Shown here: in pieces, positions 10,131 through 19,351 of the stretch | Numbering within the stretch: position 1 is the first letter of the stretch | Layout of the letters: each line of letters begins with the position of its first letter | NCBI GenBank assembly: GCA_016791445.1 | Contig: JAEUMP010000001.1 | Location: forward strand, 1 to 64,000 | Length of the DNA stretch: 64,000 bases | Reading direction: 5' to 3' | Source of the DNA: Hyphomonadaceae bacterium | GTDB taxonomy: Bacteria; Pseudomonadota; Alphaproteobacteria; Caulobacterales; Aquidulcibacteraceae | Notes under the pieces: model-generated | Told to the model about the DNA's origin: nothing | The model's database searches: none | The model's input: the letters and a program-made list of their open reading frames with translations, nothing else | Translations under genes and position numbers: made by a program

Positions 10131-10450
10131 TGGCTGCGAAGATTAAGAAGAATGACACCGTCGTGGTCCTGTCCGGCAAGGACAAGGGCAATGTCGGCAA
10201 GGTGCTGAAGGTCATCCCGGCAGAAGACCGCGTCGTCGTCGAGAACGTCAACGTCGTCGCCAAGCACGTGAAGCCGTCGATGGCGGATCCGAACGGCGGC
10301 ATCAAGCGCGTCGAGGCGCCGATCCACGTGTCGAAGGTCGCGATCCGCGATCCCTCGACCGGCAAGGCGACCCGCGTGGGATTCAAGACGATGCCCGACG
10401 GCCGCAAGGTCCGTGTCGCGAAGGGCTCTGGAGTTGAGATCGATGTCTGA
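10130..10450 (+). CDS. rplX: 50S ribosomal protein L24 (uL24)
   Basis: 106 residues. KOW motif [21 protein letters not shown] at the N terminus and [13 protein letters not shown] in the middle identify L24, an assembly initiator of the large subunit. ATG overlaps the rplN stop; its own stop lies inside the start of rplE, so three genes are coupled. Confidence 0.97.
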   Translation: MAAKIKKNDTVVVLSGKDKGNVGKVLKVIPAEDRVVVENVNVVAKHVKPSMADPNGGIKRVEAPIHVSKVAIRDPSTGKATRVGFKTMPDGRKVRVAKGSGVEIDV

Positions 10451-11000
10451 GGCCGCTTACGAACCGCGCCTGAAGAAGCACTACCGCGAGGCGGTGCGAT
10501 CGAACATGCGCGAAGCCTTCAAGTACACCAACGATATGCAGATCCCGAAGCTGGACAAGATCGTGATCAACATGGGCGTGGGCGAGGCCGTCCAGGATTC
10601 CAAGAAGCTGAAGTCCGCGATGGACGCGCTCACGGCGATCGCCGGCCAGAAGCCGATTGCGACGAAGTCGAAGAAGTCGATCGCGCAGTTCAAGATCCGC
10701 GACAACATGGCGATCGGCTGCAAGGTCACGCTGCGCGGCGAGCGGATGTACGAATTCCTCGACCGTCTGGTGACGATCGCGCTGCCGCGCGTGAAGGACT
10801 TCCGCGGCCTCAACGGCCGCTCCTTCGACGGTCGCGGCAATTACGCAATGGGTCTCAAGGAGCACATCGTGTTCCCGGAGATCAACTATGACCAGATCGA
10901 CCAGATCTGGGGCATGGACATCGTGGTCTGCACCACGGCGAAGAACGACGCCGAGGCGAAGGCCCTTCTGAAAGAGTTTGATTTCCCGTTCCGGAACTGA
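10443..11000 (+). CDS. rplE: 50S ribosomal protein L5 (uL5)
   Basis: 185 residues from [57 protein letters not shown] and [20 protein letters not shown]-type sequence identify L5, the 5S rRNA binder of the central protuberance. The ATG at 10443 lies eight bases inside rplX and is preferred over upstream alternatives because the family begins about here. Confidence 0.98.
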   Translation: MSEAAYEPRLKKHYREAVRSNMREAFKYTNDMQIPKLDKIVINMGVGEAVQDSKKLKSAMDALTAIAGQKPIATKSKKSIAQFKIRDNMAIGCKVTLRGERMYEFLDRLVTIALPRVKDFRGLNGRSFDGRGNYAMGLKEHIVFPEINYDQIDQIWGMDIVVCTTAKNDAEAKALLKEFDFPFRN

Positions 11001-11054
11001 TCCCGGCCGCAAGGCTGGTTGGGGGTCCACCCCGGAACGCATCGGGAGAGTAGT

Positions 11055-11360
11055 ATGGCGAAGACGAGTTCAGTGGAGCGCAACGAGAAGCGCCGCAGGA
11101 TGGCGAAGAAGTTCGCGTCCAAGCGCACGCGCCTCAAGGCGATCGCGACCGACGAGCAGCGTCCGCTCGAGGAGCGTTTCGAAGCGCGCCTCAAGCTGGC
11201 GGCCCTGCCGCGCAATTCGGCGCCGAGCCGGGTGCGCAACCGCTGCGAAGTCACGGGCCGTCCGCGCGCCTACTATCGCAAGCTGAAGATGAGCCGGATC
11301 GCGCTGCGCGAACTGGCGTCGCGGGGCCAGATCCCCGGCATGGTCAAGTCGAGCTGGTAA
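11055..11360 (+). CDS. rpsN: 30S ribosomal protein S14 (uS14), zinc-free form
   Basis: 101 residues from [20 protein letters not shown]. The long form lacks the CxxC zinc motifs; it has [27 protein letters not shown] and ends GMVKSSW. S14 sits in the 30S head by S3 and S10. A GGGAGAG tract precedes the ATG at 11055, which decides the start. Confidence 0.98.
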   Translation: MAKTSSVERNEKRRRMAKKFASKRTRLKAIATDEQRPLEERFEARLKLAALPRNSAPSRVRNRCEVTGRPRAYYRKLKMSRIALRELASRGQIPGMVKSSW

Positions 11361-11373
11361 GGGAGGTCAGAAC

Positions 11374-11769
11374 ATGAATTTGAACGATCCCCTCGGCGAC
11401 ATGATCACGCGCATCCGCAATGCGCAGCAGCGCGGCAAGTCCAAGGTGACGAGCCCGAAGTCGTCGCTGCGCGCCAACGTCCTCAATGTGCTGCAGAGCG
11501 AAGGCTACATCCGTAGCTGGGGCGAAGTGGAGAAGGACGGCCGCACCGAACTCGAGATCGAGCTGAAGTATTATGAAGGCGCGCCGGTGATCCAGGAGAT
11601 CAAGCGCGTCTCGACGCCGGGTCGCCGCGTCTATTCGTCGATCAAGGATCTGGGCCTGGTCCGCAACGGACTCGGCATCTCGATCCTCTCCACGCCGAAG
11701 GGCGTGATGTCGGACAATGCTGCGCGGACGGAAAACGTCGGCGGCGAAGTCCTTTGCAGGGTGTATTGA
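11374..11769 (+). CDS. rpsH: 30S ribosomal protein S8 (uS8)
   Basis: 131 residues. [21 protein letters not shown] at the start and the C-terminal [20 protein letters not shown] identify S8, a central-domain assembly protein and, in E. coli, the repressor of the spc operon through L5 mRNA. One base before rplF. Confidence 0.98.
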   Translation: MNLNDPLGDMITRIRNAQQRGKSKVTSPKSSLRANVLNVLQSEGYIRSWGEVEKDGRTELEIELKYYEGAPVIQEIKRVSTPGRRVYSSIKDLGLVRNGLGISILSTPKGVMSDNAARTENVGGEVLCRVY

Positions 11770-11770
11770 T

Positions 11771-12304
11771 ATGTCGCGCGTCGGCAAGAAACCCATCGAG
11801 GCGCCCAAGGGCGTGACGTTCAACGTCGCGGGCCAGGACGTCGCGGTGAAGGGCCCGAAGGGCGAACTCAAGTTCCGCGTGCCGGAAGAGATCGCGGTCG
11901 CGGTGGACAACGGCTCCATCGTCGTGAAGCCGCGCTCCGAGACGGCGCGCGCGCGGGCGATGTGGGGCATGTCGCGCGCGATCCTCGCCAACAACGTGAA
12001 GGGCGTGTCGGACGGTTTCGAGAAGACCCTCGAACTGCACGGCGTCGGCTATCGCGCGGCGATGCAGGGTACGAAACTCCAGATCCAGCTCGGCTTCAGC
12101 CACGACGTCATCTTCACCCCGCCGGCGGGCGTGAAGATCGAGTCGACCAAGCCCACCGAGATCAAGATCAGCGGCATCGACGCGCAGGTCGTCGGCCAGG
12201 TCGCAGCGGAAATCCGCGGCTTCCGTCCGCCCGAGCCCTACAAGGCCAAGGGCGTGCGTTATGCCGGCGAACGGATCCGCCGCAAGGAAGGCAAGAAGAA
12301 GTAA
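11771..12304 (+). CDS. rplF: 50S ribosomal protein L6 (uL6)
   Basis: 177 residues. [35 protein letters not shown] and the C-terminal [23 protein letters not shown] are L6 signatures (two stacked alpha/beta domains). Near the factor-binding stalk base. The ATG at 11771 is one base after the rpsH stop. Confidence 0.98.
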   Translation: MSRVGKKPIEAPKGVTFNVAGQDVAVKGPKGELKFRVPEEIAVAVDNGSIVVKPRSETARARAMWGMSRAILANNVKGVSDGFEKTLELHGVGYRAAMQGTKLQIQLGFSHDVIFTPPAGVKIESTKPTEIKISGIDAQVVGQVAAEIRGFRPPEPYKAKGVRYAGERIRRKEGKKK

Positions 12305-12308
12305 CGCC

Positions 12309-12659
12309 ATGAAAAGCGCGCTCGAAAAAAACCTCCGCCGCGCCAAGCGGATGCGGACCAAGCTGAAGAAGGTGTCCGGCGGCAAGCCGCGCCTCTCGGT
12401 CTTCCGTTCGTCGAAGAACATCTCGGTGCAGATCATCGACGACGTCGCGGGCGTGACGCTCGCTTCGGCGTCGACGCTCGAAGAGGCGTTCAAGAAGGGC
12501 TCCGACAAGGACGCCGCCGTCGCCGTGGGCAAGCTGATCGCCACGCGCGCCGCCGAGAAGGGCGTCAAGCAGGTCGTGTTTGATCGCGGCTCGTATCTTT
12601 TCCATGGCCGGGTGAAAGCCCTGGCCGACGCCGCCCGTGAGGGCGGTCTCGAGTTCTGA
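12309..12659 (+). CDS. rplR: 50S ribosomal protein L18 (uL18)
   Basis: 116 residues. [42 protein letters not shown] and [24 protein letters not shown] are typical. Binds 5S rRNA with L5. Canonical position between rplF and rpsE. Confidence 0.98.
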   Translation: MKSALEKNLRRAKRMRTKLKKVSGGKPRLSVFRSSKNISVQIIDDVAGVTLASASTLEEAFKKGSDKDAAVAVGKLIATRAAEKGVKQVVFDRGSYLFHGRVKALADAAREGGLEF

Positions 12660-12669
12660 GGATCAGGCC

Positions 12670-13329
12670 ATGTCGATGACAGACGTTTCTACCCCGCCGA
12701 CCGAAGAGGCGCCGCAGCGCCGCGGTCGCGGTCGTGGCAATCGTGAAGGCGGCGGCGACCGTGATCGTGGTCGTCGTGACAACCGTGGCGGCAATGACGC
12801 CGTCGACAGCGAATTCACCGACAAGCTGATCGCGATCAACCGCGTCGCCAAGGTGGTGAAGGGCGGCAAGAACTTTGCGTTCGCCGCGCTCGTCGTCGTC
12901 GGCGACAAGAAGGGCCGCGTCGGCTTCGGTCACGGCAAGGCGCGCGAAGTGCCAGAAGCGATCCGCAAGGCGACCGACGAAGCCAAGAAATCGCTCATTC
13001 GCGTCCCGCTGCGCGAAGGCCGCACGCTGCACCACGACGGCGACGGCCGCTGGGGCGCGGGCAAGATCATGCTGCGTTCGGCGCCTCCCGGCACCGGCAT
13101 CATTGCCGGCGGCCCGATGCGCGCTGTGCTCGAAGTGCTCGGCGTCCAGGACGTCGTCGCCAAGAGCAAGGGCTCGTCGAACCCCTACAACATGGTGCGC
13201 GCCACGTTCGACGCCTTCAAGAAGCAGACGAGCCCGCGCCACATCGCCGGTCGTCGCGGTCTGAAGGTCGCCGACATTCTCGCGCGTCGCAAGGACAGCG
13301 CCGGTCAGGTTGAAGGCGCCGAGGGCTGA
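12670..13329 (+). CDS. rpsE: 30S ribosomal protein S5 (uS5) with R/G-rich N-terminal extension
   Basis: 219 residues from ATG 12670. The S5 core starts near residue 45 ([21 protein letters not shown]) and contains [21 protein letters not shown] and [20 protein letters not shown]. Residues 1-44 are an Arg/Gly/Asp-rich extension ([20 protein letters not shown]), absent in E. coli. S5 lines the mRNA entry pore with S3 and S4 and affects fidelity. Confidence 0.97.
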   Translation: MSMTDVSTPPTEEAPQRRGRGRGNREGGGDRDRGRRDNRGGNDAVDSEFTDKLIAINRVAKVVKGGKNFAFAALVVVGDKKGRVGFGHGKAREVPEAIRKATDEAKKSLIRVPLREGRTLHHDGDGRWGAGKIMLRSAPPGTGIIAGGPMRAVLEVLGVQDVVAKSKGSSNPYNMVRATFDAFKKQTSPRHIAGRRGLKVADILARRKDSAGQVEGAEG

Positions 13330-13331
13330 TC

Positions 13332-13526
13332 ATGGCTGCGAAGAAGAAGATCACCGTCAAGCAGACCGCGAGCGTCATCGGTCGCGGCAAGGCCCAGATC
13401 GATACCGTGAAGGGCCTCGGCCTGCGTCGCATCGGCCATGTCGTCCAGGTGGAAGACACGCCCGCGACCCGCGGCATGCTGCGCGCCGTCGCGCACCTTA
13501 CCCAAATCGTCGAGGAGCGCGGCTGA
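13332..13526 (+). CDS. rpmD: 50S ribosomal protein L30 (uL30)
   Basis: 64 residues. [33 protein letters not shown] and the end [14 protein letters not shown] match the short bacterial L30. Two bases after rpsE. Confidence 0.97.
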   Translation: MAAKKKITVKQTASVIGRGKAQIDTVKGLGLRRIGHVVQVEDTPATRGMLRAVAHLTQIVEERG

Positions 13527-13551
13527 GCCGCGCCTTCCCGGAGCAAAGACC

Positions 13552-14040
13552 ATGTCCCGCCTGAACGAAATCTCGGACAATCCCGGCGCCACGAAGGGCC
13601 GCATGCGCGTGGGCCGCGGCGTCGGCTCCGGCAAGGGCAAGACCTGCGGCCGTGGCGTGAAGGGTCAGAAGTCGCGTGGCGGCGTCTCGATCAACGGGTT
13701 CGAGGGCGGCCAGATGCCGATCCACATGCGGGCCCCGAAGCGCGGTTTCAACAAGCTGAACCGCGCCCGCTACGCCGAAGTGAACCTCGGCCGTCTTCAG
13801 AAGGCGATCGACGCCGGCAAGATCGACACGAAAAAAGACGTGGATGAAGCGGCGCTCGTGGCCGCCGGCCTCGTGCGTCGTGTGCGCGACGGCGTGCGCC
13901 TCCTTGCACAAGGCGACCTCAAGACCAAAGTGAAGGTCGTCGTTACGGGCGCCACCGCCTCCGCCATCGCGGCGGTCGAGAAAGCGGGCGGGTCGGTGAC
14001 CGTGACGAAGCCGGCCGCCGCCGACCAAGCGACGGCCTGA
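13552..14040 (+). CDS. rplO: 50S ribosomal protein L15 (uL15)
   Basis: 162 residues. [23 protein letters not shown] and [38 protein letters not shown]-type sequence identify L15, a late assembly protein of the 50S subunit. The ATG at 13552 follows GGAGCAAAG and matches the family start. Separated from secY by a degenerate repeat element. Confidence 0.98.
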   Translation: MSRLNEISDNPGATKGRMRVGRGVGSGKGKTCGRGVKGQKSRGGVSINGFEGGQMPIHMRAPKRGFNKLNRARYAEVNLGRLQKAIDAGKIDTKKDVDEAALVAAGLVRRVRDGVRLLAQGDLKTKVKVVVTGATASAIAAVEKAGGSVTVTKPAAADQATA

Positions 14041-14042
14041 CG

Positions 14043-14132
14043 CCTCTCCCGGCGACGGGAGAAGAGCGGGCTTCGTGAGGGCGGCGGGCGAGCGGGGTGA
14101 GTCTTTTCGCCTCACTTTCATCCCGACCACTC
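14043..14132. repeat. Degenerate copy of the intergenic repeat family
   Basis: CCTCTCCCGGCGACGGGAGAAG, GTGAGGGCGG and GGGTGAGTCTTTTCGCCTCACTTTCATCCC resemble shortened parts of the element at 291-465, without the closing CCCTCCCCC hairpin. It lies inside the spc operon between rplO and secY. Confidence 0.5.
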
Positions 14133-14186
14133 GCCTAGCTCGCGTATCGTCCCCTAAACGGGACGTCATTCGAGTCTGGAGCACCC

Positions 14187-15524
14187 ATGGCCTCCGCCGC
14201 CGAGCAGCTTGCCCAAAACATCAATTTCTCGGCGTTCGCCAAGGCGACCGAACTGCAGAAGCGCATCTGGTTCAGCCTGATCGCGCTCGTCGTCTATCGC
14301 ATCGGCACCTTCATCCCGATCCCGGGCATTGATCCGGTCGCGTATGCGCAGGCGTTTCAGCAGCAGTCCGGGGGCATCCTCGGCATGTTCAACGTGTTCT
14401 CGGGCGGCGCCGTGGAACGCATGGCGATCTTCGCCCTGAACGTGATGCCGTACATCTCGGCCTCCATCATCATCCAGCTTCTGACGACCGCCTCGCCCGC
14501 GCTCGAGCGGCTGAAGAAGGAAGGCGAGGCGGGGCGCAAGCAGCTCAACCAGTACACGCGCTATCTCACGCTCGTACTGGCGATCGTTCAGTCCTACGGC
14601 ATCGCCATCGGCCTGCAGGGCTCGGGCGGCATCGTCACCAATCCCGGCGTATTCTTCACGATCTCGACGGTCATCACGCTGACTGGCGGCACGATGTTCC
14701 TGATGTGGCTGGGCGAGCAGGTGACGGCGCGCGGCGTCGGCAACGGCATCTCGCTCATCATCTTCGCGGGCATCGTGGCGGGCGCGCCCACGGCGATCTG
14801 GCAGATGCTGGAGTTGGGCAAGAACGGCTCGCTCGATTTCTTCGCCATCTTCCTGATCGGCCTGGTGCTGATGGCGGCGGTCGTCTTCGTGGTGTTCATC
14901 GAACGCTCGCAGCGTCGTCTGGTGATCCAGTATCCCAAGCGACAGGTCGGCAATCGCATGTTCATGGGCGAGAGTTCGTTCCTGCCCCTGAAGATCAACA
15001 CCGCCGGCGTCATTCCGCCGATCTTCGCATCGTCGCTGCTGCTGTTGCCGTCGACGCTCGCCACCTTCGTGGGGCAGAGCGAGAACGCGCCGCAATGGGT
15101 GCAGTCGCTGGTGGCCGCGCTCGGCTACGGCACGCCGCTGCACATGTCGCTCTATGCGTTCGGCATCATTTTCTTCTGCTTTTTCTACACCTCGATCGTG
15201 TTCAACCCGGACGAGACGGCGGACAATCTGCGAAAGTACGGCGGCTTCCTGCCGGGCATCCGCCCCGGCAAGCCCACCGCCCAGTATCTCGACTACGTGC
15301 TGACCCGCCTGACGGTCATCGGCGCGCTCTACATCACCGCCGTCTGCCTGCTGCCGGAAATGATGATCGCCTACTATCAGGTGCCGATCTATCTGGGCGG
15401 CACATCGATGCTGATCGTGGTGTCGGTCACCATGGACACCGTGACGCAGGTCCAGTCCCACTTGCTTGCGCACCAGTATGAGGGTCTCATCAAGAAGACC
15501 AAACTGCGGGGCGGAAAAAAGTGA
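14187..15524 (+). CDS. secY: Protein translocase channel subunit SecY
   Basis: 445 residues with ten predicted membrane helices. Recognisable parts include FSAFAKATELQKRIWFSLIAL, PYISASIIIQLLT (TM2), the loop RRLVIQYPKRQVGNRMFMGE and the C-terminal QVQSHLLAHQYEGLIKKTKLRG with its conserved cytosolic tail. SecY forms the Sec translocon with SecE and SecG. Start ATG at 14187 follows TCTGGAGC. Its TGA overlaps the adk GTG start. Confidence 0.99.
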   Translation: MASAAEQLAQNINFSAFAKATELQKRIWFSLIALVVYRIGTFIPIPGIDPVAYAQAFQQQSGGILGMFNVFSGGAVERMAIFALNVMPYISASIIIQLLTTASPALERLKKEGEAGRKQLNQYTRYLTLVLAIVQSYGIAIGLQGSGGIVTNPGVFFTISTVITLTGGTMFLMWLGEQVTARGVGNGISLIIFAGIVAGAPTAIWQMLELGKNGSLDFFAIFLIGLVLMAAVVFVVFIERSQRRLVIQYPKRQVGNRMFMGESSFLPLKINTAGVIPPIFASSLLLLPSTLATFVGQSENAPQWVQSLVAALGYGTPLHMSLYAFGIIFFCFFYTSIVFNPDETADNLRKYGGFLPGIRPGKPTAQYLDYVLTRLTVIGALYITAVCLLPEMMIAYYQVPIYLGGTSMLIVVSVTMDTVTQVQSHLLAHQYEGLIKKTKLRGGKK

Positions 15525-16096
15525 ACCTCATCCTCTTCGGTCCTCCGGGGGCCGGAAAGGGCACACAGGCCAAGCGTCTCGTGGACGGACGCGGCTATGT
15601 GCAGCTCTCGACTGGCGACATGCTGCGCGCGGCCAAGGCCAGCGGGTCCGAACTCGGCCAGCGGGTCGCGGCGATCATGGATGCGGGCGCGCTCGTCTCC
15701 GACGCGATCGTCATCGAGCTGATCGAGGACGCGCTCGAGAAGAACCGCGGCGCCCCGGGGTTCATCTTCGACGGGTTTCCCCGCACCCTGGCCCAGGCGG
15801 AGGCGCTCGACGCCATGCTCGCGGCGAAGGGACAGGGCATCGATCTCGTGCTGCGGCTTGAGGTCGACGAAGCCGCGCTGATCGCCCGGATCACCAAGCG
15901 GTTCGAGGAACAGGGCCGCGCTGACGACAATCCCGACGCGTTCAAGATCCGCCTCAAAGCCTATTCCGACCAGACGGCGCCGCTCGTCCCCTATTATCAG
16001 GGGCAAGGAAAGATGGTGGGCGTGGATGGCATGGCGGACATGGACGCGGTGAGCGCCTCCGTCGCTGCAGCCCTCGACGGCGTGCGCAAGAGGTAG
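15521..16096 (+). CDS. adk: Adenylate kinase, short-LID form
   Basis: 191 residues starting at GTG 15521, which overlaps the secY stop (GTGA), so translation is probably coupled. P-loop GPPGAGKGT at residues 7-15, then STGDMLR, FDGFPRTLAQAEALD and a short LID (KRFEEQGRADDNPD) without zinc cysteines, as in most alphaproteobacterial enzymes. Interconverts ATP + AMP and 2 ADP. The secY-adk pairing is common. Confidence 0.98.
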   Translation: MNLILFGPPGAGKGTQAKRLVDGRGYVQLSTGDMLRAAKASGSELGQRVAAIMDAGALVSDAIVIELIEDALEKNRGAPGFIFDGFPRTLAQAEALDAMLAAKGQGIDLVLRLEVDEAALIARITKRFEEQGRADDNPDAFKIRLKAYSDQTAPLVPYYQGQGKMVGVDGMADMDAVSASVAAALDGVRKR

Positions 16097-16179
16097 CCGC
16101 GCGGCGACGTTGATCCCCCGAAATCGGCATGTAGAGTGCCGGAAAAGGCGCGCGATACGCGCCGCCCGGGGAGACTTTC

Positions 16180-16557
16180 ATGAATATCGTCGTGCGTGTT
16201 CTCGCAGGTCTGGCGGGCCTAGTCGGCGTCCTCATCGCGCTGGCGACGTGGGCCAACCCGGCGGGACCGCCCGCTGCGCTCGGGCTGCAGGGTGTGGGGG
16301 CTCTCGGCGAAGCGACGATCCGGGCTGACGTGGCGGGCTTCTTCGGCACGTTCGGCCTGCTCGCGCTGGCGGGCGCCTGGCGGGGAGAGGCGCGTTTGTT
16401 CACGGCGCCGCTTCTGCTCATCGGGCTCGCCCTGGCGGGGCGGATTTTGACGGTGATCGTCTCTGGCTATGCGCCGGAAATGGGCATGCCGATGGCGATC
16501 GAGGTGGGATTGCTGGCGATCTTCGGCGCCGGTCGGTTCCTGCTCGCGTCCCGCTGA
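16180..16557 (+). CDS. Small four-helix membrane protein, DUF4345-like
   Basis: 125 residues with four hydrophobic segments (about 3-24, 48-67, 75-95, 103-123). The segment IRADVAGFFGTFGLLALAGA recalls the R-x-x-x-G-GxFxxxGL pattern of DUF4345 proteins, so membership is likely but not certain. Function unknown. It interrupts the usual adk-rpsM neighbourhood, and rpsM has its own strong promoter downstream, so this gene may be only loosely tied to the ribosomal operon. Confidence 0.65.
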   Translation: MNIVVRVLAGLAGLVGVLIALATWANPAGPPAALGLQGVGALGEATIRADVAGFFGTFGLLALAGAWRGEARLFTAPLLLIGLALAGRILTVIVSGYAPEMGMPMAIEVGLLAIFGAGRFLLASR

Positions 16558-16611
16558 GCGGCGGCGCGACGATTTCGCCCCAAACGGGCGCCCAAGGCGG
16601 CTAACGGACGG

Positions 16612-16639
16612 TTGACGGCGCGAAGTCGGGCGCTATAAG
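16612..16639 (+). promoter_or_regulatory. Strong candidate promoter for rpsM-rpsK-rpoA-rplQ
   Basis: TTGACG (16612-16617) and TATAAG (16634-16639) are separated by 16 bases, close to the alphaproteobacterial housekeeping consensus. The distance to the rpsM ATG (16724) leaves a leader of about 75 bases. Confidence 0.65.
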
Positions 16640-16723
16640 TCCCGCTCTTCGCCAGAGCTTGCTCTCGCCCAGCCCCGGAAATCGGGGGTGGACGGCGTAT
16701 TGTTTATATCCTGAGGACTACAG

Positions 16724-17104
16724 ATGGCCCGTATCGCCGGCGTCAACATTCCGACCCAGAAGCGCGTTGAAATCGCGCTGCAGTATATCCACGGCATCGG
16801 CCAGGCCTATGCGAAGGAAATCTGCGAAAAGGTCGGCATCACGCCCGAACGTCGCGTGAACCAGCTTACCGACGCCGAAGTCCTTCAGATCCGCGAGACG
16901 ATCGACAAGGACTACACCGTCGAGGGCGACCTGCGCCGCGAAGTCGCCACCAACATCAAGCGCCTGATGGACCTCGGCTGCTATCGCGGCCTGCGCCACC
17001 GTCGCGGCCTGCCGGTCCGCGGTCAGCGCACTCACACCAACGCCCGCACCCGCAAGGGACCTTCGAAGCCGATCGCCGGCAAGAAGCAGGCGACCAAGAA
17101 GTAA
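16724..17104 (+). CDS. rpsM: 30S ribosomal protein S13 (uS13)
   Basis: 126 residues. [26 protein letters not shown] and [28 protein letters not shown] are diagnostic. Head protein contacting P-site tRNA and L5. First gene of the alpha operon here, preceded by a GAGGAC tract and its own promoter. Confidence 0.99.
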   Translation: MARIAGVNIPTQKRVEIALQYIHGIGQAYAKEICEKVGITPERRVNQLTDAEVLQIRETIDKDYTVEGDLRREVATNIKRLMDLGCYRGLRHRRGLPVRGQRTHTNARTRKGPSKPIAGKKQATKK

Positions 17105-17122
17105 GATCGGGAAGACTGACAG

Positions 17123-17512
17123 ATGGCCAAGGAATCGACACGCGTCAAAAAGCGCGAGCGCAAGAACATCGCCTCTGGCGTTGCGCACGTGAACGCGTCC
17201 TTCAACAACACCATGATCACCATCGCCGACGCGCAGGGCAACACGATCTCGTGGTCGTCCGCCGGCACGATGGGCTTCAAGGGCTCGCGCAAGTCGACGC
17301 CGTATGCCGCGCAGATCGCTGCAGAAGACGCAGGTCGCAAGGCGATGGAACACGGCATGCGCACCGTCGAGGTGAACGTTTCGGGGCCGGGTTCGGGTCG
17401 CGAGTCGGCGCTGCGCGCGCTGCAGGCGATCGGCTTCACGGTCACCTCGATCCGCGACGTCACGCCGATTCCGCACAATGGATGCCGTCCGCCCAAGCGC
17501 CGTCGCGTCTGA
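17123..17512 (+). CDS. rpsK: 30S ribosomal protein S11 (uS11)
   Basis: 129 residues. [41 protein letters not shown] and [22 protein letters not shown] identify S11, a platform protein facing the mRNA exit. rpsD does not follow, as is usual in alphaproteobacteria. Confidence 0.99.
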   Translation: MAKESTRVKKRERKNIASGVAHVNASFNNTMITIADAQGNTISWSSAGTMGFKGSRKSTPYAAQIAAEDAGRKAMEHGMRTVEVNVSGPGSGRESALRALQAIGFTVTSIRDVTPIPHNGCRPPKRRRV

Positions 17513-17531
17513 GCACCTATAATGAAGGCGA

Positions 17532-17556
17532 GCGCGCCCGATGACGGCGCGCTTTT
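17532..17556 (+). terminator. Terminator-like hairpin between rpsK and rpoA
   Basis: GCGCGCC (17532-17538) and GGCGCGC (17546-17552) pair around a seven-base loop and are followed by TTTT. Only four T residues follow, so it may attenuate rather than fully stop transcription into rpoA. Confidence 0.4.
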
Positions 17557-17582
17557 CCCATTTCTCCCTCCCCGGGGCACAC

Positions 17583-18602
17583 ATGTCGATTGAAAAGAAC
17601 TGGCAAGAGCTGATCCGACCGAAAAAGCCGGTCGTCGAGCACAGTTACGATCCCAAGCGCCGCGCCACGCTGATCGCGGAGCCGCTGGAGCGCGGCTTCG
17701 GCATGACGCTCGGCAATGCGCTGCGTCGCGTGCTCCTCTCTTCGCTGCAGGGCGCGGCGATCACTGCCGTCCAGATCGACGGCGTCGTGCACGAGTTCTC
17801 GCCGATCCAGGGCGTCCGCGAGGACGTGGTGGATATCGTCCTCAACCTGAAGCAGGTCGCCATCAAGATGCGCGGCGAGGGCCCCAAGCGCCTGATGCTG
17901 AAGGGCACGGGCCCGGGCGAAGTCACCGCCAAGGACATCCAGGTCACTGGCGACATCGAAATCCTCAACCCCGACCACGTGATCTGCACGCTGGACGAGG
18001 GCGCCTCGGTGCGCATGGAACTGACCGTCAACGCCGGCAAGGGCTACGTCCCGGCCGAGCGCAACCGTCCCGATGATGCGCCGATCGGCCTCATCGCGGT
18101 CGACAGCCTCTATTCGCCGGTGAAGCGCGTCGCCTATCGCGTCGACAACACCCGCGAAGGTCAGGTGCTCGACTACGACAAGCTCATCATCGAAGTCGAA
18201 ACCAACGGCGCGCTGCGTCCGGAAGATGCGATCGCTTACGCCGCGCGCATCCTGCAGGACCAACTGCAGGTGTTCATCACCTTTGAAGAGCCGAAGAAGG
18301 CGATGGCGTCCGCCGACAAGCCCGACCTGCCGTTCAATCCGTCGCTCCTCAAGAAGGTCGACGAGCTGGAACTGTCGGTGCGTTCGGCGAACTGCCTGAA
18401 GAACGACAACATCGTCTATATCGGCGACCTCATCCAGAAGTCGGAAGCGGAGATGCTCCGCACGCCGAACTTCGGTCGCAAGTCGCTCAACGAGATCAAG
18501 GAAGTTCTGTCGGGGATGGGTCTCCACCTCGGCATGGCGGTCGAGAACTGGCCGCCGGAGAACATCGAAGATCTCGCCAAGAAGTACGAAGACAACGTCT
18601 AA
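17583..18602 (+). CDS. rpoA: RNA polymerase alpha subunit
   Basis: 339 residues from ATG 17583 ([16 protein letters not shown]); the upstream in-frame ATG at 17541 lies in the hairpin and adds 14 unconserved residues. N-terminal dimerisation domain ([28 protein letters not shown]), linker, and C-terminal domain near 255-325 ([21 protein letters not shown] ... [21 protein letters not shown]). Assembles beta and beta-prime and contacts UP elements and activators. Confidence 0.99.
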   Translation: MSIEKNWQELIRPKKPVVEHSYDPKRRATLIAEPLERGFGMTLGNALRRVLLSSLQGAAITAVQIDGVVHEFSPIQGVREDVVDIVLNLKQVAIKMRGEGPKRLMLKGTGPGEVTAKDIQVTGDIEILNPDHVICTLDEGASVRMELTVNAGKGYVPAERNRPDDAPIGLIAVDSLYSPVKRVAYRVDNTREGQVLDYDKLIIEVETNGALRPEDAIAYAARILQDQLQVFITFEEPKKAMASADKPDLPFNPSLLKKVDELELSVRSANCLKNDNIVYIGDLIQKSEAEMLRTPNFGRKSLNEIKEVLSGMGLHLGMAVENWPPENIEDLAKKYEDNV

Positions 18603-18626
18603 AGACCTCCAACAGGACCTGCAGTC

Positions 18627-19043
18627 ATGCGCCACGGCGTCGCCCTCAAGAAGCTCAACCGCACTGCGGCTCACCGCACGGCGATGTTCGCCAACATGGC
18701 GGCGGCCCTGATCAAGCATGAGCAGATCGTCACCACCCTGCCGAAGGCGAAGGCCCTTCGTCCGGTGGTCGAAAAGCTCGTCACGCTCGCCAAGCGCGGC
18801 GATCTGCACGCACGCCGTCTCGCGGCGTCGCGCATCCGCGACGAGGACATGACGAAGAAGCTCTTCGACACCCTCGGCCCGCGCTACAAGACGCGCGCCG
18901 GCGGCTACATCCGCGTCCTCAAGGCGGGCTACCGCTATGGCGACAATGCACCGGTGGCTGTGATCGAGTTCGTCGACCGCGATGAAAGCGCCAAGGGCGT
19001 CAACAGCGGTCCGAAAATCGAGCGTCACGCTTACGACGAATAG
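18627..19043 (+). CDS. rplQ: 50S ribosomal protein L17 (bL17)
   Basis: 138 residues. [25 protein letters not shown] and [33 protein letters not shown]-type sequence are diagnostic. Ends the alpha operon and is followed directly by an intrinsic terminator. Confidence 0.99.
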   Translation: MRHGVALKKLNRTAAHRTAMFANMAAALIKHEQIVTTLPKAKALRPVVEKLVTLAKRGDLHARRLAASRIRDEDMTKKLFDTLGPRYKTRAGGYIRVLKAGYRYGDNAPVAVIEFVDRDESAKGVNSGPKIERHAYDE

Positions 19044-19077
19044 GAAGCGAACAGTCTCCCAGACGTCGCTTGAAAGG

Positions 19078-19111
19078 CCCGTTTCCGAGAGGAGGCGGGT
19101 TTTTCGTTTTT
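19078..19111 (+). terminator. Intrinsic terminator of the ribosomal operon
   Basis: CCCGTTTCC (19078-19086), a GAGA tetraloop and GGAGGCGGG (19091-19099) form a nine-pair stem with two G-U pairs, followed by TTTTTCGTTTTT. Confidence 0.8.
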
Positions 19112-19138
19112 CACTCGGGTCGCCAGCAGGAGCACGCC

Positions 19139-19351
19139 ATGTCCTTTCAGGCCTATCTCGACAACATCAAAGCCAAGACCGGTAAGTCCGCCGCCGATCT
19201 CCAGAAGCTCGCCGAGAAAAAGGGCTTCGCCGAAAAGGGCAAGCTCACGGCCAAGGCCGGCGAAGTCGTCGCATGGTTGAAGGAGGACTTCGATCTAGGC
19301 CACGGCCACGCCATGGCGATCGTCGCCTATCTCAAGGGCAAACGGGCCTAA
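19139..19351 (+). CDS. DUF4287 domain protein
   Basis: 70 residues from ATG 19139 (MSFQAYLDNIKAKTGKSAADL); upstream in-frame sequence is the terminator and is not coding. The whole protein is one DUF4287-type domain (helical, with KLTAKAGEVVAWLKEDFDLGHGHAMAIVAYLK). Function unknown; such domains are often found alone or fused to DUF5655. Convergent with the PilZ gene, the two stop codons interlocking at CTAA (19348-19351). Confidence 0.85.
   Translation: MSFQAYLDNIKAKTGKSAADLQKLAEKKGFAEKGKLTAKAGEVVAWLKEDFDLGHGHAMAIVAYLKGKRA

Noticed and set aside
17541-17582. Upstream ATG extending rpoA by 14 residues
   Set aside because: The extension lies in the hairpin, has no conservation with alpha subunits and MSIEKNW is the family start.
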